Positions 63,241 to 64,000 of a stretch of DNA of 64,000 bases are shown piece by piece (the stretch's first letter is position 1; each line of letters begins with the position of its first letter). The stretch is from Mesorhizobium sp. Root102. Lineage in GTDB: Bacteria > Pseudomonadota > Alphaproteobacteria > Rhizobiales > Rhizobiaceae. A model generated the notes under the pieces. That model was given only the letters and a program-made list of their open reading frames with translations. It was not told the origin of the DNA and made no database searches. The DNA is taken from positions 248,001 through 312,000 of the forward strand of contig NZ_LMCP01000044.1 in NCBI RefSeq assembly GCF_001425625.1. Direction: 5' to 3'. The translations under genes and the position numbers were made by a program.

Positions 63241-63615
63241 TTGACCCGTAACGCGATGATCTCGATCATCGACGACGATGAGTCCGTTCGACTTGCGACC
63301 GCAAGCCTCGTTAGATCGTTGGGCTTCATCGCATTTGCATTCGAATCGGCCGAGGACTTCCTGAGGTCATCTAATCTGGAAGATACGTCGTGCTTGATCT
63401 GCGATATCCAGATGCCCGGAATGACAGGAATAGAGCTGCAGGATCATTTGATCGAACATGGCTATCACATACCGACCATTTTGATCACCGCCTTTCCCGA
63501 GGAACGCGTCCGCAAACGCGCTCGGGAAACGGGCGCGATCGGCTTCTTCCGCAAGCCTTTGGATAGCCAGGCCATGATCAGCTGTATCGCTTCTGTACTT
63601 CATGGCACGCGCTAA
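63241..63615 (+). CDS. FixJ-type receiver-only response regulator
   Basis: A 124-residue receiver: ISIIDDDESVRLATASLVRSLGFIAFAFESAEDFL, acceptor CLICDIQMPGMTG, and GFFRKPLDSQAM. It lacks an output domain. GGAGG lies nine bases before TTG 63241, which I take as the start (the frame is open to 63208). It is 115 bases downstream of the FixJ-like gene and may compete for, or relay, phosphate from the same kinase. Confidence 0.87.
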   Translation: MTRNAMISIIDDDESVRLATASLVRSLGFIAFAFESAEDFLRSSNLEDTSCLICDIQMPGMTGIELQDHLIEHGYHIPTILITAFPEERVRKRARETGAIGFFRKPLDSQAMISCIASVLHGTR

Positions 63616-63750
63616 CGGCGCCTGGGTGCATCTTCGCCCTTCAAGCGAAGAGCGCGGCCAACAGGGCAGCGTCGAACAGAGAAGCCAACATCGAAAGCTA
63701 TGGGCGTCAGGAAGCAACTGATCCCCTGCGACGCAAGCAAGGAGTGCTGC

Positions 63751-64000
63751 ATGGCACGTGCAACAACAACAAATCTGTCGAGCGAACGCGGGCTTAGCCG
63801 TTATCTAGGCACGATCAAACATCTCCCCATGCTGACGCCGGGGCAGGAACAGGCGCTGGCAAAACGCTGGCGCGAGCACAACGACCCGGAGGCCGCTCAC
63901 CAACTGGTGGTGTCACATCTTCGCCTGGTTGCCAAGGTTGCCATGCGTTACCGGGGCTACGGACTGCCGATGTCGGAGGTAATATCAGAGGGCAACATCG
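63751..64000 (+). CDS. rpoH: RNA polymerase sigma-32 factor, 5' part
   Basis: The first 83 codons of a sigma-70-family protein, cut by the window edge. GLSRYLGTIKHLPMLTPGQEQALAKRWREHNDPEAAHQLVVSHLRLVAKVAMRYRGYGLPMSEVISEGNI covers regions 1.2 to 2.2 and is characteristic of RpoH. AAGGAG lies seven bases before ATG 63751. Rhizobia often have two rpoH copies; which one this is cannot be told here. Confidence 0.9.
   Translation, partial: MARATTTNLSSERGLSRYLGTIKHLPMLTPGQEQALAKRWREHNDPEAAHQLVVSHLRLVAKVAMRYRGYGLPMSEVISEGNI

Overview
The window looks like chromosome of a GC-rich alphaproteobacterium of the Rhizobiales, most like Mesorhizobium and its relatives. The signs are HWE-type histidine kinases, a BA14K protein, a DUF3309 mini-protein, CsbD, receiver/FixJ-type regulators, a cyo quinol oxidase and remnants of a rhizobial-type conjugative relaxase. 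The genus is inferred from gene content and protein style; no rRNA or tRNA gene was found.

1-23.8 kb is one large catabolic and uptake region. A leftward polar amino-acid-type ABC system (EhuB-like binding protein, two permeases, ATPase) faces a long rightward operon whose genes mostly overlap by four bases: PLP aminotransferase, then three enzymes of the 4-oxalomesaconate branch (tautomerase GalD, hydratase GalB, aldolase GalC), hydantoinase/oxoprolinase HyuA and HyuB, a two-subunit ThDP decarboxylase and an aldehyde dehydrogenase. A second EhuB-like binding protein, a Rid protein, a DUF1989 protein and a second ABC system follow. Leftward genes then encode a GST, a TcuA-like flavoprotein broken by a frameshift, a VOC protein and an M24 hydrolase; rightward are a DUF1932 dehydrogenase and a GntR/FCD regulator. 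No ring-cleavage dioxygenase is present, so 4-oxalomesaconate chemistry is probably reached from an imported amino or polycarboxylic compound. Six promoter regions carry the same ATTGT-N2-ACAAT-type palindrome, so the cluster looks like one local regulon.

24-35 kb is an accessory region: two diverged copies of a ~260-bp repeat, a palindrome cluster beside a phage-type replication protein, AlpA-like excisionases, a full tyrosine integrase, unknown genes, an FHA-cyclase, an HD-GYP protein, and fragments of an integrase, a TraA-type relaxase, a LacI regulator and a glucoamylase-like protein.

35.7-43.2 kb is a leftward operon for a hydrogenase-4/complex-I-like membrane complex (HyfB, C, E, F, G, I types) led by a small XRE regulator. 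Its large subunit has lost the NiFe cysteines, so it is an energy-converting-hydrogenase-related complex and not a hydrogenase.

43.5-53.8 kb holds small stress genes (spermidine-synthase-like, BA14K, DUF3309, CsbD), two HWE kinases with a receiver protein, an SbmA/YddA-type ABC exporter, a DUF1275 membrane protein, a second small XRE regulator and a PhnA-like protein.

54-64 kb carries debris copied from oxdC and hdeD, the cyoABCD quinol oxidase, a secreted oxalate decarboxylase, an HdeD-like acid-resistance protein, a FixL/FixJ-like pair, another receiver and the start of rpoH. Together these suggest acid, oxygen and stress adaptation.
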